Positions 1-7,938 of a stretch of 21,229 nucleotides of DNA are shown in pieces. The stretch's first letter is position 1. Each line of letters starts with the position of its first letter. The stretch covers positions 1 through 21,229 of the forward strand of contig CAZLBV010000039.1 in assembly GCA_964557845.1 (NCBI GenBank), given 5' to 3'. The position numbers were made by a program, and so were the translations under genes. The DNA is from CAZLBV01 sp964557845 (GTDB lineage Bacteria > Acidobacteriota > Aminicenantia > Aminicenantales > Aminicenantaceae). The notes beneath the pieces are model-generated. The model searched no databases and was not told where the DNA came from. It saw only the letters and a list, made by a program, of their open reading frames with translations.

Positions 1-648
1 GAAAGACGTGGTTTTTCCCCAGCGAGGAAAAACCACTCCCATTCCTCACAGCACTCCCCTCAAGTTTCACTCGAGGGACCATGCCCGTGCTGCTCCGGAA
101 CCTCTGAAATAGGCGATATAATTCCTGAGGCTAAAACTTTGGCTGATGAACTAAGTAAAAAAGATCTTATCGTGCAGCAGGGGGGACATAAACTACACCA
201 ATTCCATAGCTATTTTTTCTGCTGGTTATACCACTGACTGCAATGGAAATAACGCTGGGTTTCCCTATTTTTGTATTCAAGCTCCCCCAAATCCTGGCCT
301 TCAATTTGAGCCCCAACTACCTTATGTATTGCAAATGAGAAATGACGAAGCATTAGTCATTATGGGGCAAACACCACCGCCATGTGTTTATTTCAGCTAC
401 CGCAGTTCTCGATTGAATCGATTTTATGCTGATGAGGATCCACCCCAGCAAAAAAGTTGTTTGCCAGACGTAAATTGGATGAAACGACTTTTGTAGTTCC
501 GATTGACAAAAAAAATACCTATGAAGGTATAAATTATGGCGATAACGCCTTCATGGGATTCCGAGCTTATATAGATCCAACCACCAAGGTTGGTCCATCA
601 GCTTCAGAAGTGATTTTAGACAGGGTAATCATACTCAAACCTAAATAA
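1..648 (+). pseudogene. broken gene of unknown function, two single-base frameshifts, 5' end outside window
   Basis: No single frame spans this stretch, but three frames join into one plausible protein. Frame 1 is open from base 1 to about 183 and ends in a coding-like peptide (IPEAKTLADELSKKDLIVQQG). After the G6 run at 180-185 the sense continues in the frame of 185-454 (DINYTNSIAIFSAGYTTDC ... VYFSYRSSRLNRFYADEDP). After the A6 run at 450-455 it continues in the frame of 454-648 (KKLFARRKLDETTFVVPIDK ... VILDRVIILKPK, stop TAA 646-648). Removing one G and adding one A restores one reading frame. The first 60-80 bases are less convincing as coding because they contain a perfect hairpin. I do not recognise the family with certainty; the aromatic, Cys- and Pro-rich middle part suggests an exported or surface protein. 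It could be true decay or homopolymer sequencing errors. A lone ORF at 457-648 starting at TTG is only the tail of this gene. Confidence 0.55.
8..36. repeat. perfect 11-bp inverted repeat (hairpin)
   Basis: GTGGTTTTTCC at 8-18 is exactly mirrored by GGAAAAACCAC at 26-36, with a 7-base loop CCAGCGA. No T-run follows on either strand, so it is not an obvious rho-independent terminator. It could be a degraded repeat, an operator or an RNA hairpin at the 5' side of the broken gene. Confidence 0.7.
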
Positions 649-713
649 AAAATGAGGGTGCTATTGATAACCAATATAATCGCAGCTCAATACCAGAAGA
701 TGCGAACCGCGGT

Positions 714-1049
714 TTACTTATCTGATCTCAATAAATAACCTGCCCATCCGGAAAGGCCGGTCACAAGCGCAGCAAACAATAAAGTCATAACCAGCATCAT
801 CCAAGAATATTTCAGGCCAAACATCACAGCGATCCGTGTCGCTATGATATCGCCTCCTGTGATCAAATAATAAAGGCTCCATATCAACCATAACAAACCC
901 GCTGCAAACATTCCTGTCCGGAAAGCCGGCCAAGCCTTTTTTGCTGCTAAAAAACCATAAAAGAAAGGCACCACCAAAATCCACCACCACACTGGAATTA
1001 TTATTTGGAGAAGAAAGATGAAAGCTCCGCAGACCAGAATTCCTCTCAT
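714..1049 (-). CDS. small integral membrane protein, unknown function
   Basis: A 111-residue protein made almost entirely of hydrophobic segments: roughly residues 3-35 (probably two helices, with the turn near VWWWILVVPFF), 45-64 and 72-106. Short charged links (AAKKAW, LLRSDK) separate or follow them, so about four membrane passes are likely. No catalytic motif or known family is recognised. Its start ATG overlaps the stop of the upstream penicillin-acylase gene as ATGA (1046-1049), so the pair is very probably co-transcribed and translationally coupled. It might help the acylase in the membrane or simply be a passenger. Similar small Trp-rich membrane proteins are often annotated as hypothetical. 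Confidence 0.7.
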   Translation of the reverse strand: MRGILVCGAFIFLLQIIIPVWWWILVVPFFYGFLAAKKAWPAFRTGMFAAGLLWLIWSLYYLITGGDIIATRIAVMFGLKYSWMMLVMTLLFAALVTGLSGWAGYLLRSDK

Positions 1050-3475
1050 CTGGCACCCCGCAACAAGATACTACCGGCAAAGTGTTCCGCTTCTATACTG
1101 GGTTTATATAAAAAATTCAGTTCATGTACTTTGCTGTTTACCCAATCGTTCACCATGTTATCGTAAAACCTTGATCCAGGATTCCCGGATTGGCCTCCCG
1201 GATATATCCCCCAACCACGAACCTGCGGCTCCCAAGTCACAACCATGCACCAGGAAGGACCCCAACTTTGAGATATGGCCCTAACAGTATCAGAGCTACC
1301 CGGTGTTTGAAGATTCTCCCGCCCTAGCCCAGGGATTTGTGCCAGGTGAAAAATATCGGCTCTTTTGACATTACCCCATTCCCATGCCTGCCCAAGAGAA
1401 CCATATTCTTCATGCAGTCTGTTGACTGCGATTTTGAAAGATTCGACCGCCATATCTTCTAGAGTTTCGATCTTTTCCGTGGCTTTATTGTCAAAATAAA
1501 TACAGGACGGATCAGACAATATCTTCTTAAGGGTTACATCACTGCTGGGGATCCTAAGCTGGACATCTCCACTATTCATATCATCCTTCCATATGAGATC
1601 CCTTAAAACCTCCCACCATTTTTTAAAAATGGTGGGACCAATTTTATCTACTTCATATCTGTAATCCCATTTTTCTAGTTCATGAACGACCACTTGTTCT
1701 GTTTGGGATAAACTTTCACTTGGAATAAAAGGCAATAGGACCGGCAAAGCCATCCGCGCAACTGGATCTAAGGTATCATTTTGCAGATCGATCATATCCT
1801 GGTGAGTAAAGCCATTTCCAGAAGAAAGCACCTCATTTATTCTGGCTGCCCTGGAGAAAGACCCATACGACCAGTCAAGATAATAAGGATAACTTGGATC
1901 AGCCGGTTCTTGATTAGCGGAACTAACAAAACCTCTTTCAGGATTTATAACATGAGGCACATGTTCATGCGGAACCCACGAACTCCACTCATAAACAGGA
2001 TCACTGCCATCGCTTAGATAACGCCCCTGTTTTATCCACCGCAGGGGAAACTTGCCGTTGTGCCAGATAGCGATATCTCCATGGGAAGATGCCAAGACAA
2101 AATTTTGGGCCGGGCATTCAAAATGCGACAAAGCATCTACATAATCCACATAATTCTTGGCTCTGTTTAACTTAAGAAAAGTCAACAATTCATCAGAACG
2201 ATCATGAGCAGTCCACCTCAGGGCTGCATCAACAGGAATATTCGAAAATCGCCCGGATTCACACTCCGTATAAACGATCGGCCCGTGATGGATGTACAGA
2301 ACATCATCGATTATATCCTCATCACCCCTTACTTTTATGACCTCCCTGCGTACAGCCACATCATGCCACTGGCCGGCATAGAAATACTTCTGTTTGGTTT
2401 CATCTTTAAATTTTATCTTATACCAATCGAAAACATCTGAACCCGCACTTGTCAGCCCCCAGGCAATTTTCTCATTAAAACCTATAATCACACATGGAGT
2501 ACCAGGAATGGAAACTCCATAAACATTTACTCCTGGCGCACTCAACTGGAGCTCATACCAGATGGACGGCAGGGTCAGACCTAAGTGAGGGTCGTTACAC
2601 AGGATGGGAAATCCGCTTTTGGTCTTTTCCCCGGAGACAGCCCAATTGTTGCTGCCCAATGATGAGGCATCTTCAGAGTTCATGCCTGATCTGATCTCAG
2701 CGGGAACGATTTGTTTCGGAGGTTCTGGAAGCTTCACCGGTTCAAAATCCCAGGGCGTGCCCTTCGGAATGATCGGTTCTGGGAAGGGAGAAAACAAAGG
2801 AAATAGGTCTTCCGTGACCTTTTCCCCCAACACCTGCAAGGCCAAAGTCATTTGCGACTCCGAGCTCCCTGCCGACAAAGTCTCCGCCATCAGTTTGAGC
2901 ATGAGTATCGATTTTAGTTCCGTCCATGCTTCCGGTTTATAATCTAAAATCTTATACTCCAGCGGAAGAGACCAGCCCTTTAGGCTATCGATATAAGCAT
3001 TGATACCTTGGACGTAGGCTTTAAGCGTCTCTCTGGTTTCTTCATGTTCACCCGCAAACTCAAGTGCCTTTTCAGCCCCGAATACAAGCCCTAGCCGTCT
3101 GTGGTAGCGGTCAATATCCACAGCTGCTGGACCAACGATCTCCGCTAACCGTCCGGCTGCCAGATGTGTCTGCATCTCCATCTGCCAAAGTCGGTCCCTC
3201 GCAACAATATAACCCTGTGCCATGAATAGATCATGGGTATTTTCAGCAAAAATATGGGGAACTCTGCGTTTGTCGATTATTACCCGTACATCCTGCTTAA
3301 GCCCTTTGATCTCAAGTACATTAGGAATTTTATCCATACGTGTGTTGTTGCGCCAAAATCCGGAATGGGGATTCAAAAATTTTCCCAAAGGTGGAAGACT
3401 GCCATGTTTAAAGTTGAATAAATAAAACATACCCGCAACGAGAACAGCGGACAAAACAATTTTAAATATCTTCAT
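1046..3475 (-). CDS. penicillin acylase family protein (peptidase S45, Ntn hydrolase)
   Basis: Full-length S45 (penicillin G acylase/acyl-homoserine-lactone acylase) architecture. From the preferred ATG at 3475 it is 809 residues. An earlier TTG at 3511 is in frame, but its G-rich SD is almost touching it, and starting at 3475 places the hydrophobic anchor (FKIVLSAVLVAGMFYLF) at the very N terminus. The alpha-chain part carries the family pattern VPHIFAENTHDLFMAQGY and ARDRLWQMEMQTHLAAGRLAE. The maturation site is LGSNNWAVSG: the Ser after Gly (about residue 275 from this start) should become the N-terminal nucleophile after self-cleavage. The beta chain has the usual NDPHLGLTLPSIWYE and LTSAGSDVFDWYKIKF. 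The family hydrolyses amide bonds of small acylated compounds outside the cytoplasm; the true substrate cannot be told from sequence. It is followed by the ATGA-coupled membrane protein. Confidence 0.93.
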   Translation of the reverse strand: MKIFKIVLSAVLVAGMFYLFNFKHGSLPPLGKFLNPHSGFWRNNTRMDKIPNVLEIKGLKQDVRVIIDKRRVPHIFAENTHDLFMAQGYIVARDRLWQMEMQTHLAAGRLAEIVGPAAVDIDRYHRRLGLVFGAEKALEFAGEHEETRETLKAYVQGINAYIDSLKGWSLPLEYKILDYKPEAWTELKSILMLKLMAETLSAGSSESQMTLALQVLGEKVTEDLFPLFSPFPEPIIPKGTPWDFEPVKLPEPPKQIVPAEIRSGMNSEDASSLGSNNWAVSGEKTKSGFPILCNDPHLGLTLPSIWYELQLSAPGVNVYGVSIPGTPCVIIGFNEKIAWGLTSAGSDVFDWYKIKFKDETKQKYFYAGQWHDVAVRREVIKVRGDEDIIDDVLYIHHGPIVYTECESGRFSNIPVDAALRWTAHDRSDELLTFLKLNRAKNYVDYVDALSHFECPAQNFVLASSHGDIAIWHNGKFPLRWIKQGRYLSDGSDPVYEWSSWVPHEHVPHVINPERGFVSSANQEPADPSYPYYLDWSYGSFSRAARINEVLSSGNGFTHQDMIDLQNDTLDPVARMALPVLLPFIPSESLSQTEQVVVHELEKWDYRYEVDKIGPTIFKKWWEVLRDLIWKDDMNSGDVQLRIPSSDVTLKKILSDPSCIYFDNKATEKIETLEDMAVESFKIAVNRLHEEYGSLGQAWEWGNVKRADIFHLAQIPGLGRENLQTPGSSDTVRAISQSWGPSWCMVVTWEPQVRGWGIYPGGQSGNPGSRFYDNMVNDWVNSKVHELNFLYKPSIEAEHFAGSILLRGAR

Positions 3476-3597
3476 AACATCTTTTCTATCACATTTGAAC
3501 AAAGGTCTCAAACCCCCCTTGAAATTTATTTTTTCAGCCTGGACAGGATCCGATCAGGACAATACCGAGTTTTTTTTAGATGACCTAGTTTAATAAA

Positions 3598-4203
3598 TCA
3601 ATCCGGCTTATTTATTATGTATTGATCATAGATGATCTTAGACCAGGATTCAAATCCCTCATAGTATTCTCCCAGCCTGTCCCTTCCAATCCAGGCTGCA
3701 GTCATTTTGTGGGGTTCCAGGATTTCGAATTCTGGAGTGTTTAAAACAGCTTCAAAAACCAGACCCAAATGGACCTTGCTTACATTGGTCGAATCATCAT
3801 ATAAAATACCCTTAAAACTGAATTCATTTAGATCCGGGCAGTGAATTTCTTCGTTTAATTCCTTATATAATCCTTCCATTATAAGATTTTCGTATTGATC
3901 AGATCGAGAGGGGTTGATATGCCCCCCGATGCCTAAAGAATATTTATCATGGAGCCTCTTTTCTGTCTGTTTTTTGGTTCTCTTCAGCAGTAAAAAATCG
4001 CGGTCATGATTGAGGATAATATAAGGAATAACCTGTTTATATTGATAATTATATTCAGCCTCCTGGCGCTCCATAAAAATATAATTTTTCAGAATAAACT
4101 GGAAAACTTTTTCTTTATCTATGGGAATTAGATTACGTTTCTTATCGTTGACTACATCAGCAAGAAGGCTATTGGTTACGACCAAGACTTCTTCAGATTC
4201 CAT
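3598..4203 (-). CDS. Nudix hydrolase (MutT-like phosphoesterase) with a variant Nudix box
   Basis: The beta-strand/Nudix pattern is clear: VIPYIILNHDRDFLLLKRTKK, then the substrate strand YSLGIGGHINP, then the Nudix helix containing KELNEE and later VHLGLVFEAVL. The canonical box is GX5EX7REUXEEXGU. Here the Arg is Lys (KELNEE) and an insertion lies between the GGH and the helix, as in the MutT-related group often called predicted phosphoesterase (COG4112). The metal-binding Glu residues (E..EE) are kept, so it should be active. The ATG at 4203 is preferred over the in-frame ATG at 4215 because GGAGG sits five bases before it and lies inside the longer version. It is the last gene of the nrdD-redoxin-nrdG unit, 28 bases after nrdG. 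A role in nucleotide-pool cleaning is inferred from the neighbours only. Confidence 0.85.
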   Translation of the reverse strand: MESEEVLVVTNSLLADVVNDKKRNLIPIDKEKVFQFILKNYIFMERQEAEYNYQYKQVIPYIILNHDRDFLLLKRTKKQTEKRLHDKYSLGIGGHINPSRSDQYENLIMEGLYKELNEEIHCPDLNEFSFKGILYDDSTNVSKVHLGLVFEAVLNTPEFEILEPHKMTAAWIGRDRLGEYYEGFESWSKIIYDQYIINKPD

Positions 4204-4231
4204 ATCTTCCTCCATTTAAAACAATTGAGGG

Positions 4232-4936
4232 TTATTTCGAAAGACCTTCCACAATTACTTCATCAGAATAGGAACGTGCGATCACCGCGAATTCCTGGAG
4301 GGTATCTTCATCAATCGGTTTCAGTTGGGAATAACTTTCATCAATAGTCCGAGCGGGAGAAAACTGTTGGATCTGAAAACGCCTGCAGCCTTTTAGCTGT
4401 TTACCTATGAGACCAATATCTTCTTTATCGATCAGTCCGGGAACAACTGTGGTCCTAAACATATAATCTATTCCGGAGTTCAGGATCATATCCACACTCT
4501 TGATAATAAGCTTCTTATCGACCGGTACTCCCGCAGCTAATTCATATTTCTCTATGGGTGCTTTGAAATCCATAGCCACATAATCTATCAGATTTTTATC
4601 AAGAAGATCTTTGAGTTTGTCCGGGAAAGAACCATTCGTGTCCAGTTTAACCAGCAAATTTCTTCCTTTGATCAACTTAAGCAGCGGTTTAAGATCGTTA
4701 TGAATGAGTGGTTCACCTCCGGTGATACAAATGCCATCCAACCATCCTGTTCTTAGATCAAGATAATTCTGAAAAAATTCAATAGGATAGATGGGTAGGT
4801 CACCGGGATTCAAAACTAAATCAACATTATGACAAAAGGGGCATCGAAAATTACACCCTGGTAAAAATATGGTCGAAGAAATATGCCCAGGGAAATCTTT
4901 AGGTGCAAACTTTTCTAAGCCTTTGATCTCCACCAA
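4232..4936 (-). CDS. nrdG: anaerobic ribonucleoside-triphosphate reductase activating protein (radical SAM)
   Basis: Radical SAM enzyme that installs the glycyl radical on NrdD by reductive cleavage of S-adenosylmethionine at a [4Fe-4S] cluster. The cluster motif CNFRCPFC (Cys28, Cys32, Cys35, spacing CX3CX2C) and the SAM-binding GGEP (residues 73-76, ITGGEPLIHND) are visible, followed by the KLDTNGSFP and VAMDFKAP strands of the partial TIM barrel. At 234 residues it is of the longer NrdG type. The annotated start is TTG at 4936; GTG at 4933 is equally good or better because GGAG lies five bases upstream of it. Its 5' end overlaps the redoxin gene by about 20 bases, which indicates coupled translation. 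Placed directly in the nrdD operon, so the assignment is strong. Confidence 0.93.
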   Translation of the reverse strand: MVEIKGLEKFAPKDFPGHISSTIFLPGCNFRCPFCHNVDLVLNPGDLPIYPIEFFQNYLDLRTGWLDGICITGGEPLIHNDLKPLLKLIKGRNLLVKLDTNGSFPDKLKDLLDKNLIDYVAMDFKAPIEKYELAAGVPVDKKLIIKSVDMILNSGIDYMFRTTVVPGLIDKEDIGLIGKQLKGCRRFQIQQFSPARTIDESYSQLKPIDEDTLQEFAVIARSYSDEVIVEGLSK

Positions 4937-5181
4937 TTCTCCAGTTCCTCCCGGGTGTTAATAACGACAGCCACCTCATCATTATCCTGGAGAATGAGAG
5001 TCGGTATAATTATTCCACCCTTATCATCACGCCTGAGGACCTTAAGATAATCTCTTATCTTTAATTTGCTTTCTTTCCGGCTCAAATCAAATTCTCGAAA
5101 ATCCACTTTTTTATCCACTAAAGATCGCTTTATTTTATTACATTCCTCGCAGTTGGGAAAAGAAAATAGTAAATATTCCAT
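4915..5181 (-). CDS. glutaredoxin-like redoxin, probable electron donor for class III ribonucleotide reductase
   Basis: A small thioredoxin-fold protein (88 residues) with a dithiol active site CEEC at residues 11-14 after the first strand (YLLFSFPNCEEC). It has the strand-before-cis-Pro segment IIIPTLIL and a helix ending ELENWW. The ATG at 5181 is preferred over the GTG at 5190: AGGTGG lies five bases before the ATG, while the GTG is itself part of that SD. It sits between nrdD and nrdG, nine bases after the nrdD stop. Class III reductases of the NrdD2 type use a glutaredoxin/thioredoxin-like protein rather than formate as reductant, and their genes often include such a redoxin. I infer the same here. 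Confidence 0.87.
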   Translation of the reverse strand: MEYLLFSFPNCEECNKIKRSLVDKKVDFREFDLSRKESKLKIRDYLKVLRRDDKGGIIIPTLILQDNDEVAVVINTREELENWWRSKA

Positions 5182-5190
5182 GTCAACCAC

Positions 5191-7263
5191 CTAGGCTATT
5201 TCTACGAAAGTTTTTCTTTCTTTAAATTCCTGCTTTTTACCATCATTCCAGGTTGCGATCGGCCGGAGATATCCAACAATGCGGGAATAAACTTCTGTTG
5301 GCTCGCCGCACTGCGGACATACTGGCTGTTCACCCCTTATATAGCCATGATTGGAACAGACACTAAAAGTAGGGGTGATGCTGAAATAAGGGATCCTCGT
5401 CTGAGAGATCTTATGAACCAGCCTTTTGCAGGTCAAGGCATCGATCGACTCGGGTAAGAATGCATGAAAAATGGTTCCTCCGGTATATAGTGGCTGTATG
5501 TCCTTCTGGTGCTCCAGGGCTTCAAAAATATCTCTGGTCGCATCCACATTAAGCTGAGTGGAATTGGTTAAATAAGGATGTTTATCCGTACCTGAAGTCT
5601 TAATACTGTTATATTTCTGTTTATCCAGCCTGGCTAAACGGTAAGAGGTGGATTCTGCCGGGGTGGCTTCCAGATTATAAAGATTACTCGTTTCTTCCTG
5701 AAATTCACGTATTATTTCCCGCATGAACTCCAGTACTTTGATGGCAAAACGCTTGCCCTCTTCGGTATCTATTCCTTTGCCTAAAAAATTCAAACTAGAT
5801 TCATTCATTCCTAATAAGCCAATAGTTGAAAAATGGTTTTCAAAATGACCCAGATAGACTTTAGTATAAGGAACTAAGCCTTTCTCAAGCATGTTATTGA
5901 CCACTTCCCGTTTCGTTTCCAACGCTTCCTTTGCCAAATTCATAACTTTCTTCAACCGCAAAAAATAATCTTCCTCATTGGCTGCCTCATATCCGATCCG
6001 GTTGAGATTGATCGTCACGACACCGATCGAGCCCGTGGAGTCTCCCGGCCCCCATATACTGCCCGGCCGATTCATTAACTCCCTTTGATCTAGGTTCAAA
6101 CGGCAGCACATGGCCCGGATATCACCTGGATCCATCTCTGTTCCCAGATAATTCTGAAAATATGGGATACCGTACTTGGCAGTCGCTTGAAAAAGCAAAT
6201 CCGTATTGGGTCCATCCCAATCGAAATCTTTAGTGATGTTATAAGTTGGAATCGGAAACGTAAAAACTCTTCCCTTCTGATCTCCTTCAACCATCAACTC
6301 CAGGAAAGCCCGATTTATCATATCCATCTCTTCCTGGTAATCACCATAGGTAGAATCTAACTCCTCCCCACCAACAATAACCTTTTTATCAAACATATCA
6401 CGCGGTACTGTCCAGTCAAAGGTCAGGTTGGAAAAAGGAGTCTGCCATCCCCATCGGGAAGGGACATTTAAACCGAATATCAGTTTCTGTATATCCTGTT
6501 TGACTTTTTCGTAATCGAGTTTATCGGCTCTTACAAAAGGCGCTAAAAAAGTGTCGATACTGGAGAAAGCCTGTGCCCCAGCAAACTCACCCTGCATGGT
6601 TCCAATGAAATTTACCATATGCAGGGTCGCGGTTTCCAAATGCCTGGCAGGAAAAGAATGGACCTGATTGGGAACATGGCCAAATCCTTTCTTGAGGAGT
6701 TGTTCCAAGGACCACCCCGCACAATAACCCACGATCGGATAGGACAGATCGTGTATGTGAATATCTCCATCAACATGTGCTTTTTTTATGGAGCTGGAAT
6801 ATAGCTGATTAAGAGCAAAATTGGAAAGAACTTCACCGGAAACTCTCGCGTTAAGCCCGGAAAAACTCATGACTCCTTCGTTGCTGTTTTCTTTAATTCT
6901 CCAGTCAATATCATTAATGTAATCTCTCACCAGACGTGTTAGATTTAGCCCCGTCTGTTTTGCTTCCCGGATATCTTTATGACGCTCACGGTAAAGGATG
7001 TATGATTTTGCGATCTCATGGTATCCCTGTTTCATCAAGACCATTTCCACAATATCCTGAATCTGCTCAACCGATGGAACTGTATATCCAGCGAATTTAT
7101 CTTCCAGCATAAATGTGACTATATCTGATATGCTTTGAGCCGCCCGCTTGTCCTCTAAGCCATGGACTTTCATAGCTTTAAAAACAGCCTCAGTGATTTT
7201 GCTTTGCACAAAATCGGTTATATGCCCATCCCTTTTTTTTATCCTTGAGACAGCTCCTTGCAT
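5191..7263 (-). CDS. nrdD: anaerobic ribonucleoside-triphosphate reductase, class III (glycyl radical enzyme)
   Basis: Makes deoxyribonucleotides from ribonucleoside triphosphates without oxygen. The N terminus (about residues 4-95) is an ATP-cone (VSRIKKRDGHITDF ... YILYRERHK), the allosteric activity site. The catalytic barrel has Cys181 (GYCAGWS, position of the thiyl-radical Cys) and Cys386/387 (RAMCCRLNL, second active-site Cys), plus GDIHIHDLSYP and NPSRWGWQTPFSNLTF-like strands (here LNVPSRWGWQ). The C terminus has a zinc site, Cys636-x2-His639 with Cys649-x2-Cys652, and the glycyl-radical loop RIVGYLRP with Gly664 followed by TWNDGK. 690 residues is normal. The start ATG has a strong SD (AAGGAGGG, six bases away). 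The promoter region contains tandem NrdR boxes. First gene of the operon. Confidence 0.97.
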   Translation of the reverse strand: MQGAVSRIKKRDGHITDFVQSKITEAVFKAMKVHGLEDKRAAQSISDIVTFMLEDKFAGYTVPSVEQIQDIVEMVLMKQGYHEIAKSYILYRERHKDIREAKQTGLNLTRLVRDYINDIDWRIKENSNEGVMSFSGLNARVSGEVLSNFALNQLYSSSIKKAHVDGDIHIHDLSYPIVGYCAGWSLEQLLKKGFGHVPNQVHSFPARHLETATLHMVNFIGTMQGEFAGAQAFSSIDTFLAPFVRADKLDYEKVKQDIQKLIFGLNVPSRWGWQTPFSNLTFDWTVPRDMFDKKVIVGGEELDSTYGDYQEEMDMINRAFLELMVEGDQKGRVFTFPIPTYNITKDFDWDGPNTDLLFQATAKYGIPYFQNYLGTEMDPGDIRAMCCRLNLDQRELMNRPGSIWGPGDSTGSIGVVTINLNRIGYEAANEEDYFLRLKKVMNLAKEALETKREVVNNMLEKGLVPYTKVYLGHFENHFSTIGLLGMNESSLNFLGKGIDTEEGKRFAIKVLEFMREIIREFQEETSNLYNLEATPAESTSYRLARLDKQKYNSIKTSGTDKHPYLTNSTQLNVDATRDIFEALEHQKDIQPLYTGGTIFHAFLPESIDALTCKRLVHKISQTRIPYFSITPTFSVCSNHGYIRGEQPVCPQCGEPTEVYSRIVGYLRPIATWNDGKKQEFKERKTFVEIA

Positions 7264-7359
7264 ATTAGCCCTCCTTAAAATTAAATTTTATTTGTGGCGC
7301 CTTTCCTCTCCCTGCAAATTCCTTTTCCTCCAAATCCAAAAAAAGAAAGACCTAAAAAA

Positions 7360-7375
7360 TTCCTATATGTTGTGT
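7360..7375. promoter_or_regulatory. NrdR box, nrdD-proximal
   Basis: Plus strand TTCCTATATGTTGTGT matches the NrdR consensus acaCWAtATaTWGtgt at 12 of the 13 positions from CWA onward; only the leading aca differs. NrdR is the ATP/dATP-sensing repressor of bacterial ribonucleotide reductase genes. The box lies about 97 bases upstream of the nrdD start, next to a second copy. Confidence 0.75.
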
Positions 7376-7391
7376 GTTTCCTATTAGATTA

Positions 7392-7407
7392 GCACAAAAT
7401 ATTGTAT
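7392..7407. promoter_or_regulatory. NrdR box, nrdD-distal
   Basis: Plus strand GCACAAAATATTGTAT matches acaCWAtATaTWGtgt except for three positions (first base, the t after CWA, and the penultimate g). Its start is exactly 32 bases from that of the other box, leaving 16 bases between them. That is about three helical turns, the normal arrangement of paired NrdR boxes. Together with the adjacent class III reductase gene this makes the assignment solid. Confidence 0.78.
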
Positions 7408-7419
7408 CTACGTGATTAA

Positions 7420-7446
7420 CTTATACCCGAAAAATGAGCTTGTCAA
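7420..7446 (-). promoter_or_regulatory. candidate sigma-70-type promoter of the nrdD operon
   Basis: On the minus strand a perfect -35 TTGACA (7446-7441) is followed after 15 bases by TATAAG (7425-7420). The spacer is two bases short of ideal. Transcription would start near 7412, so the NrdR boxes would cover the start and the first 50 transcribed bases, a position that fits repression. Confidence 0.45.
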
Positions 7447-7548
7447 GTGTTTTTCCCATTTTTTTTTAATCTTTTTTTTTAGGTAAATAAAAAGAAAAAT
7501 TATGATAAAATAAATCAAGAAAATTCAATCTGAATCAAAAGAGGTACC

Positions 7549-7938
7549 ATGAATTCTCTAACAATAAAGTCTCAATCCCACGAAGAAATGATCGATATCA
7601 CTTCTCAGGTCAGGGATATCATCTCTTCTTCCGGAGCGAAGCAAGCAATTTGTTTGATCTACATCCCTCACACAACCGCCGGAGTTACCATAAATGAAAA
7701 CGCTGATCCATCCGTCAAGAGAGATATGCTTATGGCCTTAAGAAATGCAGTCCCGGACTCTCTCCCCTATAAACACTCAGAAGGCAATTCACCGGCTCAT
7801 GTAAAAGCGACCCTGGTGGGGCCTTCCATTACTGTCCTTGTCTCGGATGGTAAACTGCAACTGGGAACCTGGCAGGGGATTTTCTTGTGTGAATTTGATG
7901 GTCCTAGACAGCGGACAATATGGATCACCCTTCATTAG
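7549..7938 (+). CDS. yjbQ: YjbQ/UPF0047 family protein
   Basis: A typical full-length member (129 residues) of the UPF0047/YjbQ family. The signature segments are LIYIPHTTAGVTINENADPSV in the first half and HSEGNSPAHVKATLVGPS, GKLQLGTWQGIFLCEFDGPR and the terminal RTIWITLH in the second. These provide the His and Asp/Glu residues thought to bind a metal. Some members have weak thiamine-phosphate-synthase-like activity, hence the database name 'secondary thiamine-phosphate synthase'; the physiological role is unsettled. The ATG has AGAGG five bases upstream. It is divergent from nrdD and its 3' end overlaps the convergent HAD gene by 14 bases. Confidence 0.92.
   Translation: MNSLTIKSQSHEEMIDITSQVRDIISSSGAKQAICLIYIPHTTAGVTINENADPSVKRDMLMALRNAVPDSLPYKHSEGNSPAHVKATLVGPSITVLVSDGKLQLGTWQGIFLCEFDGPRQRTIWITLH

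Noticed and set aside
450..460. Programmed -1 frameshifting at the A-run of the first gene.
   Set aside because: The codon phase does not give the classic X XXY YYZ slippery heptamer, and a second frameshift upstream makes decay or sequencing error more likely.
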